Below are positions 45,871-54,575 of a stretch of 64,000 nucleotides of DNA, piece by piece. The stretch's first letter is position 1. The number at the start of each line of letters is the position of its first letter. A model generated the notes under the pieces. It searched no databases. It worked only from the letters and a program-made list of their open reading frames with translations, and was not told where the DNA came from. Position numbers and translations under genes: made by a program. Location: the IMG/VR virus record IMGVR_UViG_3300035670_010691, positions 1 to 64,000 of that record. One strand, 5' to 3'. This DNA comes from a virus.

Positions 45871-46883
45871 AAATAGAAAATAAAAAATTGGCATTAGTTT
45901 TAGGTGGAGGTGGTTTCATAGGAGGTCATCTGGCAAAACGATTAAAAGAACAAGGATATTGGGTAAGGGTAGTTGATATTAAACCTAAGCACGAATATTA
46001 TGAATTAGATGAGTTTTGTCATGAATATATTGAAGGTGATTTGAGAGATTCAAGTTTAGTTTCCCGAATTATGTATTCACCAAATCAAAGAGCAGAGAAT
46101 GATAAAGAAAATTCATTTGATGAAGTTTATCAACTTGCTGCGGACATGGGAGGAGCTGGTTATATCTTTACAGGTGATAATGATGCAAATGTAATGCATA
46201 ATTCAGGTCTAATTAACTTTAATGTTGCATACGAAGCAAGTAAAAAAAGTGTAAAGAAAATTTTATACACTTCATCAGCTTGTATATACCCCGAACATAA
46301 TCAGTTAGACCCTGATAACCCGAAATGTGAAGAGTCATCTGCATATCCCGCAAACCCCGACTCCGAGTATGGTTGGGAAAAATTATTGAGTGAAAGATTG
46401 TATTTATCTTTTCACCGAAATTATGGATTAGATGTAAAGATTGCAAGACTACACAATATATTCGGTCCGTATGGAACGTGGGATGGTGGTAGAGAAAAAG
46501 CACCTGCGGCAATTTGTAGAAAAGTTATTCAAGCACCCGAAGGTGGTGAATTAGAAATTTGGGGTGATGGAAAACAAACCCGGTCTTTTCTTTATATAGA
46601 TGAGTGTTTAGACGGATTAAGAATTTTAATGGACTCAAATGAAAATCAACCTTTTAATATTGGTAGTGAAGAAATGATTTCCATAAACGAATTTACCAAA
46701 ATGATTATCGGTATAAGTGGAAAAAATTTAAGTATAAAAAATATACCAGGTCCAGAAGGAGTCAGGGGTAGAAATTCAGATAATAATTTAGTTTATTCCC
46801 TTTTAGGTTGGAAACCAACAATACCACTTAAAGATGGTATTACAAAAACATACCGATGGATTGAGACACAAGTAAATGAATAA
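45867..46883 (+). CDS. GDP-mannose 3,5-epimerase-like NAD-dependent epimerase
   Basis: This 338-residue protein of the extended SDR class has the NAD-binding loop GGGGFIGGHLAKRL (12-25) and the ADMGGAGYI segment that marks GDP-mannose 3,5-epimerases. The catalytic Thr/Ser-x-Tyr region is TSSACIYPEHNQ, with YGWEKLLSERL holding Tyr and Lys. IFGPYGTWDGGREKAPAAICR is another close match to that enzyme, cited by its core GREKAPAA. The product would be GDP-L-galactose or GDP-L-gulose. The family is best known from plants and some bacteria, so its presence in a phage is notable. It overlaps the previous gene by 4 nt. Confidence 0.85.
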   Translation: MKIENKKLALVLGGGGFIGGHLAKRLKEQGYWVRVVDIKPKHEYYELDEFCHEYIEGDLRDSSLVSRIMYSPNQRAENDKENSFDEVYQLAADMGGAGYIFTGDNDANVMHNSGLINFNVAYEASKKSVKKILYTSSACIYPEHNQLDPDNPKCEESSAYPANPDSEYGWEKLLSERLYLSFHRNYGLDVKIARLHNIFGPYGTWDGGREKAPAAICRKVIQAPEGGELEIWGDGKQTRSFLYIDECLDGLRILMDSNENQPFNIGSEEMISINEFTKMIIGISGKNLSIKNIPGPEGVRGRNSDNNLVYSLLGWKPTIPLKDGITKTYRWIETQVNE

Positions 46884-47925
46884 AGAGTATTCACCAAAAA
46901 TATTAGTTACAACTGGTGCTGGAAACACAATTAAAGGTGGGGCCGATATTTGGACTAACCATTTTCTAAAATGGGTGTGGCCTACTTTACCTGATAAAAA
47001 AGAGTGGTTTTTACTTATAGACTCAAAAAGACCTGCTCAATTTGAAGAAAGATATTTACCAAAAGGACTTCGATACCACTTTCATGGTGATGATCCAGAA
47101 GTAACAAAAGATTGGTTGAATAGAGCTTCTGTTATACATTTTTTACATTCTCATTATCATAAAAGACCACACATTTGGCATTTTGAAGATAAGTTTGGAA
47201 CTATTTTTGTTCATGCATATCCAAGAGATATGATTTCGGTTATAGATAAAATACCAGAATTAAAATTATTACAATTTAATACAAAAGTAGATGCCGAGTG
47301 GTATGATGATTTTCTTCTTACATTTAATAGAAGAATTTGGATTGGATGTAATCCAAGTCAAATGTTTGATAATTTTCCAAATTATAGCTATAATGTTCCA
47401 AACTTTTATGAATTTCAACTTAATGCACCCCTAACAAATCATGTAAATAATGGAAAAGTTGGATACGCAGCAAGAATAGAAACTCGTAAGGCATTTCACT
47501 GGATGCACGGTGTTGAGGGATTGGCTTTGGTAGAACAAATGGATTTAGAAAATTTAAGAGCAACCACAACTTATACATTTCCTAAATTGGATGTTTATCA
47601 GTATCACCCCGATATTCATCAACATTTTATGAATAAAAATTGGGGTATATTTCATGGAGCTCATTTCCAAGAACCATTTGGATATAACATATTTCAAGCA
47701 GTAGATTATGGTAAATTACCAATAATAAATCATGATTGGTGCCCCGAAGTGGAATACAAATATAGAGCTTCAACTATGAATGATTTTCAAAGGATGATTA
47801 AACAAATTCTAAAAGATTCCCACCAAGAGAGAGAAGAAAATTGGTTGAGATTAAAACAATATATGAAACGATTTGATAATAGGGAAGAGTGGGTTGATAA
47901 AGTCAGAACTGCAATATTAGCATAA
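46876..47925 (+). CDS. GT-B-fold glycosyltransferase (GT4-like)
   Basis: This 349-residue protein shows the two-domain GT-B pattern. The N-terminal GAGNTIKGGADIWTNHFL includes a glycine-rich acceptor-side loop. The C-terminal domain has VGYAARIETRKAFHWM (start of the donor domain) and EPFGYNIFQAVDYGKLPII, the EPFG(x)xxxEA-type nucleotide-sugar motif with Gln in place of Glu. It would use a nucleoside-diphosphate sugar, perhaps the product of the preceding epimerase gene. It overlaps that gene by 8 nt. Confidence 0.75.
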   Translation: MNKEYSPKILVTTGAGNTIKGGADIWTNHFLKWVWPTLPDKKEWFLLIDSKRPAQFEERYLPKGLRYHFHGDDPEVTKDWLNRASVIHFLHSHYHKRPHIWHFEDKFGTIFVHAYPRDMISVIDKIPELKLLQFNTKVDAEWYDDFLLTFNRRIWIGCNPSQMFDNFPNYSYNVPNFYEFQLNAPLTNHVNNGKVGYAARIETRKAFHWMHGVEGLALVEQMDLENLRATTTYTFPKLDVYQYHPDIHQHFMNKNWGIFHGAHFQEPFGYNIFQAVDYGKLPIINHDWCPEVEYKYRASTMNDFQRMIKQILKDSHQEREENWLRLKQYMKRFDNREEWVDKVRTAILA

Positions 47926-47938
47926 TTTTGACTATGTA

Positions 47939-47946
47939 TATTTATA
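47939..47946 (+). promoter_or_regulatory. Candidate late promoter element TATTTATA within the glycan cluster
   Basis: This exact octamer lies in the only non-coding gap (35 nt) between 43.6 and 56.7 kb longer than a few bases. It ends 14 nt before the methyltransferase ATG and may start a second transcript of the cluster. Confidence 0.5.
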
Positions 47947-47960
47947 TATAAACCTCTTGG

Positions 47961-48740
47961 ATGCCACTTTTAAATTTACAAAGAATATACGAGTTTATTA
48001 CTCATAATCATTCTTTTAAAAAGGATGTAAAGGGTAAAGAGTATAAAGAATTCCAACCTGTAAAGTATCGTTGGACTCATGGTGCAACGGATTATAATAT
48101 GGGTGACGGTCTTTTAGTATATTCCCTTATTCATCATTTACGGGCAAAAACTTGTGTCTGTCTTGGAAGTGGCGGTGGGTTCATTCCAAGAATAATGACC
48201 GAAGCTCGTTTGGATTTATACGATAGTAAAATATTTGAAGGAGAACGTCTAATAGAATGGGGGGATACTGGAACTACAATTCTTGTTGATGCAAATAATG
48301 GAGTTGGTGGTAATCCTGATTATCTTGATAAATCTTCTTTTTTTAGAGAATATTATCCAATTCGTTTAATAGTAGATACTACTGAAAACGCGTACTACAA
48401 CTTTTTTGTCAAAGAGGATATAAAGATAGATTATTTACATATAGATGCAGGTCACTCTTACGAAGATGTGAAACGAGATTTTGATTTATACACAAAACTC
48501 TTACAACCACACGGAATTGTTTCCATACACGATACAGATTCTTCATATGAAAACGAATATATTGTTACCGAAGATATAAAATCACAAGATTATCATCATG
48601 AATTTAACGGCCCTCAACAGTTGATAAGAGAATTAAAAGACAATCCCGAGTGGGAGATGTTTAATCTTTTCAATCACGGTATCAAAAGAGATAAACCATC
48701 AACAACAGGACTAACAATATTACAGAGATGCAAAAACTAA
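47961..48740 (+). CDS. Class I SAM-dependent methyltransferase
   Basis: This 259-residue protein has CVCLGSGGGFIPRI as the SAM-binding glycine-rich loop (residues about 70-83). A strand IDYLHIDAGHSYEDVKRDF matches motif II to III of the CmcI / Methyltransf_24 group, followed by HGIVSIHDTDS. That group methylates sugar hydroxyls or amines. The acceptor is unknown but a glycan is likely from context. It is probably the first gene of a new transcript, and it overlaps the next gene by 13 nt. Confidence 0.8.
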   Translation: MPLLNLQRIYEFITHNHSFKKDVKGKEYKEFQPVKYRWTHGATDYNMGDGLLVYSLIHHLRAKTCVCLGSGGGFIPRIMTEARLDLYDSKIFEGERLIEWGDTGTTILVDANNGVGGNPDYLDKSSFFREYYPIRLIVDTTENAYYNFFVKEDIKIDYLHIDAGHSYEDVKRDFDLYTKLLQPHGIVSIHDTDSSYENEYIVTEDIKSQDYHHEFNGPQQLIRELKDNPEWEMFNLFNHGIKRDKPSTTGLTILQRCKN

Positions 48741-49570
48741 ATTTAGTTACAGTTGTGGGTCATAACATTACTATGTTACCTCATATGATAAACCATTATA
48801 AAGATACGGTTGATGAGATATATGTTGTTGTTTATAAACAACACAATAATGATGGAATTGAAGAACAAGTCAGAGAATTGGGAATAAATCCTTATTTAGT
48901 AGTTACCGAACCAAAATTTAATTGGGAAAAGGTAACAGAATTATATAATCAAGTAAAACAAACCAAACCTGATGAATGGTGGATAGTGAGTGATGACGAT
49001 GAATTTCATGTTTATCCAAAACCAATCAGAGAAATGATAGAAGAATGTGAGGAAAATGGGTGGGATTTTATTACAGGTGGTTTTTTAGATAGAATAGGAC
49101 CTGATGGAACTTTTCCAGTTATTACTAATGAAAGTAATATATGGGAAGAATTTACAAACTGCGGATTTTTTAGAAATCCAATGAGTGGGGCTTGTCCAAA
49201 TAAAGTATGTGTAATGAAGGGTTCAGTTGATGTAACAGGGGGTCAGCACTATGTGTCTGTAGGTGATAGCGATACTTGGAGAGAAAGAGGATGGAACCAT
49301 CCAAAACGATATCCACCTAAAAAAGGATTTGTTCAAGTTCATCATTTTAAATGGGATAGTTCGGTTTTAAAAAGATTACAAGATGTCGCAAATACCAAAA
49401 CTGACTATTCATATTGGAAAGAATATAAAAAAATGTATAGAAATATTCAATTAAATAATTTTCGTATTGACATTAATAATAAAAATTATTATATTGTACC
49501 TATGTCTAAAAATACATATGATGAGTATCCATATTGGAAAATTATAACTCAAAAAATAATTGAAATATGA
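48728..49570 (+). CDS. GT2-like glycosyltransferase (GT92/Glyco_tranf_2_4-type)
   Basis: This 280-residue GT-A type protein has the N-terminal LVTVVGHNITMLPHMINHY, and a DxD-type metal site within WWIVSDDDEFHVYPK (about residues 88-102). GGFLDRIGPDGTFP and PKKGFVQVHHFKWDSSV complete the pattern seen in proteins with a Glyco_tranf_2_4 or GT92-like fold. Donor and acceptor are unknown. The stop overlaps the first galactosyltransferase-like gene by 4 nt (ATGA). Confidence 0.7.
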   Translation: MQKLNLVTVVGHNITMLPHMINHYKDTVDEIYVVVYKQHNNDGIEEQVRELGINPYLVVTEPKFNWEKVTELYNQVKQTKPDEWWIVSDDDEFHVYPKPIREMIEECEENGWDFITGGFLDRIGPDGTFPVITNESNIWEEFTNCGFFRNPMSGACPNKVCVMKGSVDVTGGQHYVSVGDSDTWRERGWNHPKRYPPKKGFVQVHHFKWDSSVLKRLQDVANTKTDYSYWKEYKKMYRNIQLNNFRIDINNKNYYIVPMSKNTYDEYPYWKIITQKIIEI

Positions 49571-51030
49571 AAGATAAGTTAGCTATTATAGTTCCTTATC
49601 GAGATAGAGAAAAACACTTAAATGTGTTTGTACCTCATATTCACAATTTTCTAAAAGACAAGGGAATTGACTATGATATTTTTATCGTTGAGCAAGCAGA
49701 CGATAGGCCATTTAATTATGGTAAGTTGTGTAATGCTGCAGTAAAAGAAGTGGGTGAAGAATATACTTACTTTGCATTTCACGATATTGATATGTTACCT
49801 ATAAGTGATGAATGTGATTATGGTTATCCTGATGTTCCAACTCACTTGGCAACAAACGTAGAAGCACATGATAACAAACTTCCATATCCACAATATTTTG
49901 GTGGAGTGGTTTTAATTAATCGTGAAGATTTTGAAAGAGCAAATGGATATTCAAATGAGTATTGGGGATATGGATTCCAGGATATAGATTTACTTTATAG
50001 ATTACAAAGAAGTGGTGCTTATCTTGAAAAATTTTATGATAAAAATAAAACTTATTCAAACTATGATGAACTTGATATTTTACCGTATAGAATAGAAAAA
50101 GTTGAAATATCAAGAAATAAATTATCACAGAAATTTAAAACAAATATTTTTAATAAAGAAAGTTTTTTATATGGAACACTTAACCCATTAACAAAAAAAC
50201 TTGTAGATGAATCTTTCACAATTTCATTTTGGTTTAATGACAGATTTGAAAGAAGTATTAATAAAAATTTATTTTGTTTTGAAGGATATGACACTGGATT
50301 GTTTTTAAATAATGGTAATCAAATAATAGGACAAATTTGGAACAATAATAACCAACATAATCAAGTTATTTTAAATTATTCAAGAAATGTATGGAATTAT
50401 GTTTTGTTTGAATATGATAAAGAAAATAATGAAATTAATTTAACCCTAAACAATAAAACAGCAAAAGAAAAATTATCTGATAATTTCAAACTTTTTGATT
50501 ATAAAGACAAACATATAAAAATATCTGATAAAAATTCTGATATAGAATTATCTGAAATATTTGTTTTTGATACTATTTTGACTGATGATGCTAAAAAACA
50601 ATTTTATTTTGAAGGTAATTCTTGTCTTAATAAATTAAAAACTCAGCATGGGGTAAGTCCAGTTTTACATTTTAATTATACTAAAACCTATTCAAAAAAT
50701 ATTCTTTTAGATAATGGGTTATTTTTAAATCATATTACTATACAAGGAAATACCGAAACTAATGAAAAAAATATAGAACTTACAGATATTGTATATCTTC
50801 CATTTAGAATTCATGGAAAATATAAATCACTTTCACATGGTAATGATAGAAATATTATTAATAATTATTATACCTATAATCCTGATATAAGTGAAAATGC
50901 CGATATTTTTTTTCATGAAGTATTACAAAATAAATTAGATTTAAAAAGTATTGGGTTATTGAATATAAAATACAAATTGTTAGACAAAATTAAAAGAAAT
51001 GAGTATGAACTTATTAGAATTGTTACATAA
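49567..51030 (+). CDS. GT7 (beta-1,4-galactosyltransferase-like) with inserted LamG domain, copy 1
   Basis: Residues 5-150 are the N-terminal half of a GT7 fold. It contains IIVPYRDREKHL, EQADDRPFNYGKL, a metal-binding FHDIDMLP (Asp73-Ile-Asp75) and YFGGVVLINREDF. The acceptor segment reads GYGFQDIDLLYR, with Gln138 where family members have Glu. Residues about 170-400 form a LamG-like sandwich (SFTISFWFNDRF, SEIFVFDTIL). The fold then resumes with YKSLSHGND, where His424 aligns with the metal-binding His of vertebrate enzymes, and NIKYKLLDKI at the end. The Gln suggests altered or lost activity. The end overlaps the next gene by 32 nt. Confidence 0.82.
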   Translation: MKDKLAIIVPYRDREKHLNVFVPHIHNFLKDKGIDYDIFIVEQADDRPFNYGKLCNAAVKEVGEEYTYFAFHDIDMLPISDECDYGYPDVPTHLATNVEAHDNKLPYPQYFGGVVLINREDFERANGYSNEYWGYGFQDIDLLYRLQRSGAYLEKFYDKNKTYSNYDELDILPYRIEKVEISRNKLSQKFKTNIFNKESFLYGTLNPLTKKLVDESFTISFWFNDRFERSINKNLFCFEGYDTGLFLNNGNQIIGQIWNNNNQHNQVILNYSRNVWNYVLFEYDKENNEINLTLNNKTAKEKLSDNFKLFDYKDKHIKISDKNSDIELSEIFVFDTILTDDAKKQFYFEGNSCLNKLKTQHGVSPVLHFNYTKTYSKNILLDNGLFLNHITIQGNTETNEKNIELTDIVYLPFRIHGKYKSLSHGNDRNIINNYYTYNPDISENADIFFHEVLQNKLDLKSIGLLNIKYKLLDKIKRNEYELIRIVT

Positions 51031-51508
51031 TGAAAAAGTGGTAAAATCACTTGAAATAATAGACAATCAATTGAAAGATTTAACAGAAAAATCTGAAAAG
51101 GATAATGCTATATTTTTAAAAATTATTTTAATTGTGGAAACTTTGTTACAAAATTTAAATCATAAAAATTCACATATAGGTAAATATTTTAATAGATGGT
51201 ATGAAAAACAGCCATTAATAGATAATATTTCCGAAGAATTAAAAATGAAAGAAGTCAGAAAAAAAGATATTGAATATGAAATAGAAGAACTTCAATCAAG
51301 AATTGAAATTTTAAAATGGGAACCTGACAAAATTCAAAAAGAAATTGATGAAAAAAAATGGGAACCAATAAAATTGAAAGATTGGATTTCTGAAGCATCA
51401 TATCCAATAGATAAAAATAATATTGAAGGTTATATATTTGAAAAATTAAAAGAAGAACTTATTAACAATAAAAAACTAAACTACAACTATGGCAGAGAAG
51501 AAAACTGA
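50999..51508 (+). CDS. Coiled-coil protein, unknown
   Basis: This 169-residue protein is mainly helical with two coiled-coil stretches (KSLEIIDNQLKDLTEKSEKD and EEIEELQSRIEIL-like). It contains WEPDKIQKEIDEKKWEPIKLKDW, an internal WEPxKI duplication. No catalytic motif is recognised. It lies between GT7 copies 1 and 2, overlapping the gene on each side (32 nt and 20 nt). It may hold the glycosyltransferases together or be a small scaffold. That is inference from position. Confidence 0.6.
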   Translation: MSMNLLELLHNEKVVKSLEIIDNQLKDLTEKSEKDNAIFLKIILIVETLLQNLNHKNSHIGKYFNRWYEKQPLIDNISEELKMKEVRKKDIEYEIEELQSRIEILKWEPDKIQKEIDEKKWEPIKLKDWISEASYPIDKNNIEGYIFEKLKEELINNKKLNYNYGREEN

Positions 51509-51734
51509 TAATTTGGAAGAACGTGGAGTCAAGGCACTTGAGTCCATTGCAAAATCGTTACAAGATATAAACGATTGGGTATATGATTTAGATGCAGATA
51601 TGTGGCAAGAAAGATTGGAATGGTATCTAAATGAGTTTTACCAAATAGCAAAAGCAAAAACAGTAGGTTCAACAAACAGACCACCTCGAGATGCCGAGAG
51701 AACATCGGAACAAACGGACTCAAACGAAGAGTAA
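51489..51734 (+). CDS. Small acidic protein, unknown
   Basis: This 81-residue protein has a helix (GVKALESIAKSLQDINDWVYDL) and a Trp/Tyr-rich centre (MWQERLEWYLNEFY), then a disordered Ser/Thr/Glu tail (SEQTDSNEE). The tail is encoded by DNA that also codes the start of GT7 copy 2 in another frame (44-nt overlap). No family was recognised. Confidence 0.6.
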   Translation: MAEKKTDNLEERGVKALESIAKSLQDINDWVYDLDADMWQERLEWYLNEFYQIAKAKTVGSTNRPPRDAERTSEQTDSNEE

Positions 51735-53139
51735 TCATAAACTCGGTATAATTGTTCCATATAGAGACAGACCCCAACAATTAAAAAGGTTTGTCAGTCA
51801 CATGGAAGATTATTTAAAAGAGTATGATTATCAGATTTTTGTCATCGAACAAGGTGATGATAAATCGTTTAATCGTGGAAAACTACTAAACGTGGGTTAT
51901 GAAATTGCATCCAAAAATGGGTGTGATTATTTCGTATTCCATGATGTGGATATGTTACCAGAAGATGTAGATTATTCTTATTCTGATAAACCACTTCATC
52001 TTGCAACTCACTTGCAAGAACACGATTATGAAACCACTTATTTTGATTATTTTGGTGGGGTTACTCTTTTTAATAGGGAAGATTTTGAAGCAATAAATGG
52101 GTACTCAAATGAGTATTGGGGGTGGGGTTTTGAAGATGATGACCTTTTAGTCAGATGTTATCAAACAAATTTACCACTTGATTCTGAAATACAAGAAATG
52201 GGAAATGTAAATGAAATTGAGATATTTAACTTTTCAGGAGACAATTCATTTATTAGAGTAACATCAAATGAAAATTCAACCTTAATGGAAGGTGATTTTA
52301 CTATTTCAGCATTAGTAAAGCCAACTAATATACAAATAAATCCTAATTCAGATTATGATGAATATCCAATTGTATCTATTCCTGGATATAATACAGGTTT
52401 ATTTTACAATTCGTTTCGTAGATTTTTTTGTCAGGTATATGATCAAGATAAAAAACCTTATTCTATAACAACTGATATTCTTGGTGAAAGATGGTCTTTA
52501 TTGACAATGGTGTATGAAAATCAAACTTTATCTTTATATCTAAATGCTGAGTTAGTCAATAGTGTTGAATTGGATAGCCCAATAATGAAACTTGATACTC
52601 GTAAGGTCTATGTTGGTACTTCAAGTGAAAGTGAATTTAAAAAATCATTTTTTAATGGAGTAATATCGGGTATTGAAATATACGATATTGCACTTATAAA
52701 AAGTGAAATAAAGTCTATTTATAATAACCCACTTAAAGTTAAAATTAGGAACTTTGAAGATTTTAGGTCAAGTGAATTTTTATACTCGCAGATTTTACCA
52801 AATTTGTGTAATAATGAGTTTGGAGTTGATGTTTCGGGTTTAAATAAAATAGAATTAGAAAATGTAAATATACAAAAAATAAATCAATCATTTTCAACTT
52901 ATTTACCAAAGCCATATAGACGAAATAGTAGATTTAAATCTTTAAAACATAAATCAAATTCATCAGAAGGAAACAGGTGGATACATAAAGAAACAAGACA
53001 AAATCAAATTAAGTATTATAACGAAGTCAGAAGAAATTTTATAGATTTTCATATCGATGGTATTAATACTTTACACTATGATTTATTAGAACAAGAAAAT
53101 ATAACAGACAAAACAACCAAAGTTACAGTAAATTTATGA
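51691..53139 (+). CDS. GT7 (beta-1,4-galactosyltransferase-like) with inserted LamG domain, copy 2
   Basis: This is the most canonical of the three copies (482 residues). The first half has GIIVPYRDRPQQL, EQGDDKSFNRGKLLNVGY, FHDVDMLPE (Asp85-Val-Asp87), FGGVTLFNREDF and YWGWGFEDDDLLVR with Glu148-Asp149-Asp-Asp. The last is the acceptor-binding and catalytic-base segment of GT7 enzymes. The LamG-like insert spans about 170-400 (INPNSDYDEYPIVSIPGYNTG, LSLYLNAELVNSV). The GT7 C terminus returns with FKSLKHKSN (His420) and DGINTLHYDLLE-TKVTVNL. The start at 51691 is the only usable one. GT7 enzymes usually transfer galactose or GalNAc to GlcNAc or glucose, and the true substrates here are unknown. 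Confidence 0.87.
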   Translation: MPREHRNKRTQTKSNHKLGIIVPYRDRPQQLKRFVSHMEDYLKEYDYQIFVIEQGDDKSFNRGKLLNVGYEIASKNGCDYFVFHDVDMLPEDVDYSYSDKPLHLATHLQEHDYETTYFDYFGGVTLFNREDFEAINGYSNEYWGWGFEDDDLLVRCYQTNLPLDSEIQEMGNVNEIEIFNFSGDNSFIRVTSNENSTLMEGDFTISALVKPTNIQINPNSDYDEYPIVSIPGYNTGLFYNSFRRFFCQVYDQDKKPYSITTDILGERWSLLTMVYENQTLSLYLNAELVNSVELDSPIMKLDTRKVYVGTSSESEFKKSFFNGVISGIEIYDIALIKSEIKSIYNNPLKVKIRNFEDFRSSEFLYSQILPNLCNNEFGVDVSGLNKIELENVNIQKINQSFSTYLPKPYRRNSRFKSLKHKSNSSEGNRWIHKETRQNQIKYYNEVRRNFIDFHIDGINTLHYDLLEQENITDKTTKVTVNL

Positions 53140-54575
53140 AATTAGGAGTTTGTGTTCCATACAGAAATAGAGAAGCCCACTTAAAGGAATTCGTACCAAC
53201 AGTTGGTAAGTATTTAGAAAGTCAAGGAATTGATTACCAAATATATTTTGGCCATCAAGTTGATGATAAGTTGTTTAATCGTGGTGCAATGAAAAATGTT
53301 GCAGCAGAATGGGCGTTTAAAGAAGGATGTGATTACATTGTATGGCACGACATAGATATGATACCCGAAGAAGGGTGTGATTATTCTTTTCCTGAAAAAT
53401 ACCCCGTTCATATTGCCACTAACATTTCACAAATGAATTACCAATTGAAGTATGAAGAGTACTTTGGTGGTGCGGTCTTATTCTCAAAAGAACAAGTTGA
53501 GAAAACCAACGGGTATTCAAATGACTATTGGGATTGGGGTATGGAAGATGATGACCTTTTTTGGAGGTGTGTGTTAGAGGGATATGTTGATCAAAAATAT
53601 ATGAATTTTACCGATTTACCAAAAGATTATTTATCATTTGACGGGAAGGGTTCATTTGTCAGAATACCATGTACTCGTTCTATTCGTAATTTAACTTCAA
53701 GGTCTCACACAGTTTCCGTACTCGTTCGTGCTCATCAACAAGAGGAAAAAGTACCAATTTGGTTAGTTGGTGATACAGAAAGAAGATTTTGTGAATATCC
53801 TATTTTAAGGAGACCTGGATATGATTATGGTTTGAGTTATAATAATTCCCGTACCTATACATCTCAATTGTGGAATAATCAAAAAGACCATATCTATTCT
53901 TGGATGAAACGATATGAAAACCAATGGTCTTGGGTAACACTTGTTGTTGATGATAACAAAGTTCATTTTTATATGAATGGTAAAGAAAGTGATGCTCGTT
54001 GGGGAACAGGAACTCATTCACCCCAAGAGTTTGAAGGAATGTTAAAACGATATGGCAATGTTGATTACTATTTAGGAACAACAACTTCCGTTGCTGATAA
54101 TGATGTTTCAAAATGGTTTAAAGGTGATATAGCAGATGTTAAATTATATGACAGAGCACTTACCAAATCAGAAGTAGAAGATTTAGCATTATCACCAACA
54201 TCAGATGGGTTAGTTCTTCATTACAATTTTCAAAATGGAGAGGCGTATGATTTATCAGGTAACGAAAATGATGGTGAAGTTTTTGACTGTGAACATCACA
54301 GAGAAACTATACAAGTTCCATATACAACTCTTCCTCACCGAAGACCTGGTAGGTTAAGATGTCTTCCACATAAAGACGAAGGTTTAGTAGAAGAGGGCGG
54401 TGTTAAAAAATGGGCAAAAGGAGAAACCACCGCTCGTAATGAAAGAAGGTTCGTTCATCAAATGCAACAAGGTGAGTGGGATTACAAATCCGATGGAATT
54501 GCTCAATTAAAATATGAATTAGTGGATACCACTATAATTAATGATAGAGTAAAATTAATAAATGTAAAATTATGA
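53136..54575 (+). CDS. GT7 (beta-1,4-galactosyltransferase-like) with inserted LamG domain, copy 3
   Basis: This 479-residue protein has the same architecture. It has GVCVPYRNREAHL at the start, WHDIDMIPEE (Asp72-Ile-Asp74), YFGGAVLFSKEQV and DWGMEDDDLFWR with Glu137-Asp138. A well-formed LamG domain (about 165-390) has LSFDGKGSFVRIP, WVTLVVDDNKVHFYMNG, GDIADVKLYDRALTKSEV and LVLHYNFQNGEAYDLSG. The GT7 end is RCLPHKDEG (His412) and DGIAQLKYELVD. The LamG fold here is the clearest of the three, with the LYDRALTxxEV signature. It overlaps copy 2 and the radical SAM gene by 4 nt each. Confidence 0.87.
   Translation: MKLGVCVPYRNREAHLKEFVPTVGKYLESQGIDYQIYFGHQVDDKLFNRGAMKNVAAEWAFKEGCDYIVWHDIDMIPEEGCDYSFPEKYPVHIATNISQMNYQLKYEEYFGGAVLFSKEQVEKTNGYSNDYWDWGMEDDDLFWRCVLEGYVDQKYMNFTDLPKDYLSFDGKGSFVRIPCTRSIRNLTSRSHTVSVLVRAHQQEEKVPIWLVGDTERRFCEYPILRRPGYDYGLSYNNSRTYTSQLWNNQKDHIYSWMKRYENQWSWVTLVVDDNKVHFYMNGKESDARWGTGTHSPQEFEGMLKRYGNVDYYLGTTTSVADNDVSKWFKGDIADVKLYDRALTKSEVEDLALSPTSDGLVLHYNFQNGEAYDLSGNENDGEVFDCEHHRETIQVPYTTLPHRRPGRLRCLPHKDEGLVEEGGVKKWAKGETTARNERRFVHQMQQGEWDYKSDGIAQLKYELVDTTIINDRVKLINVKL

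Noticed and set aside
47928-47950. sigma70-type promoter (TTGACT) before the methyltransferase gene
   Set aside because: No -10 element lies at 16-18 nt. The nearest TATATA is only 11 nt away. The TATTTATA element explains the gap better.
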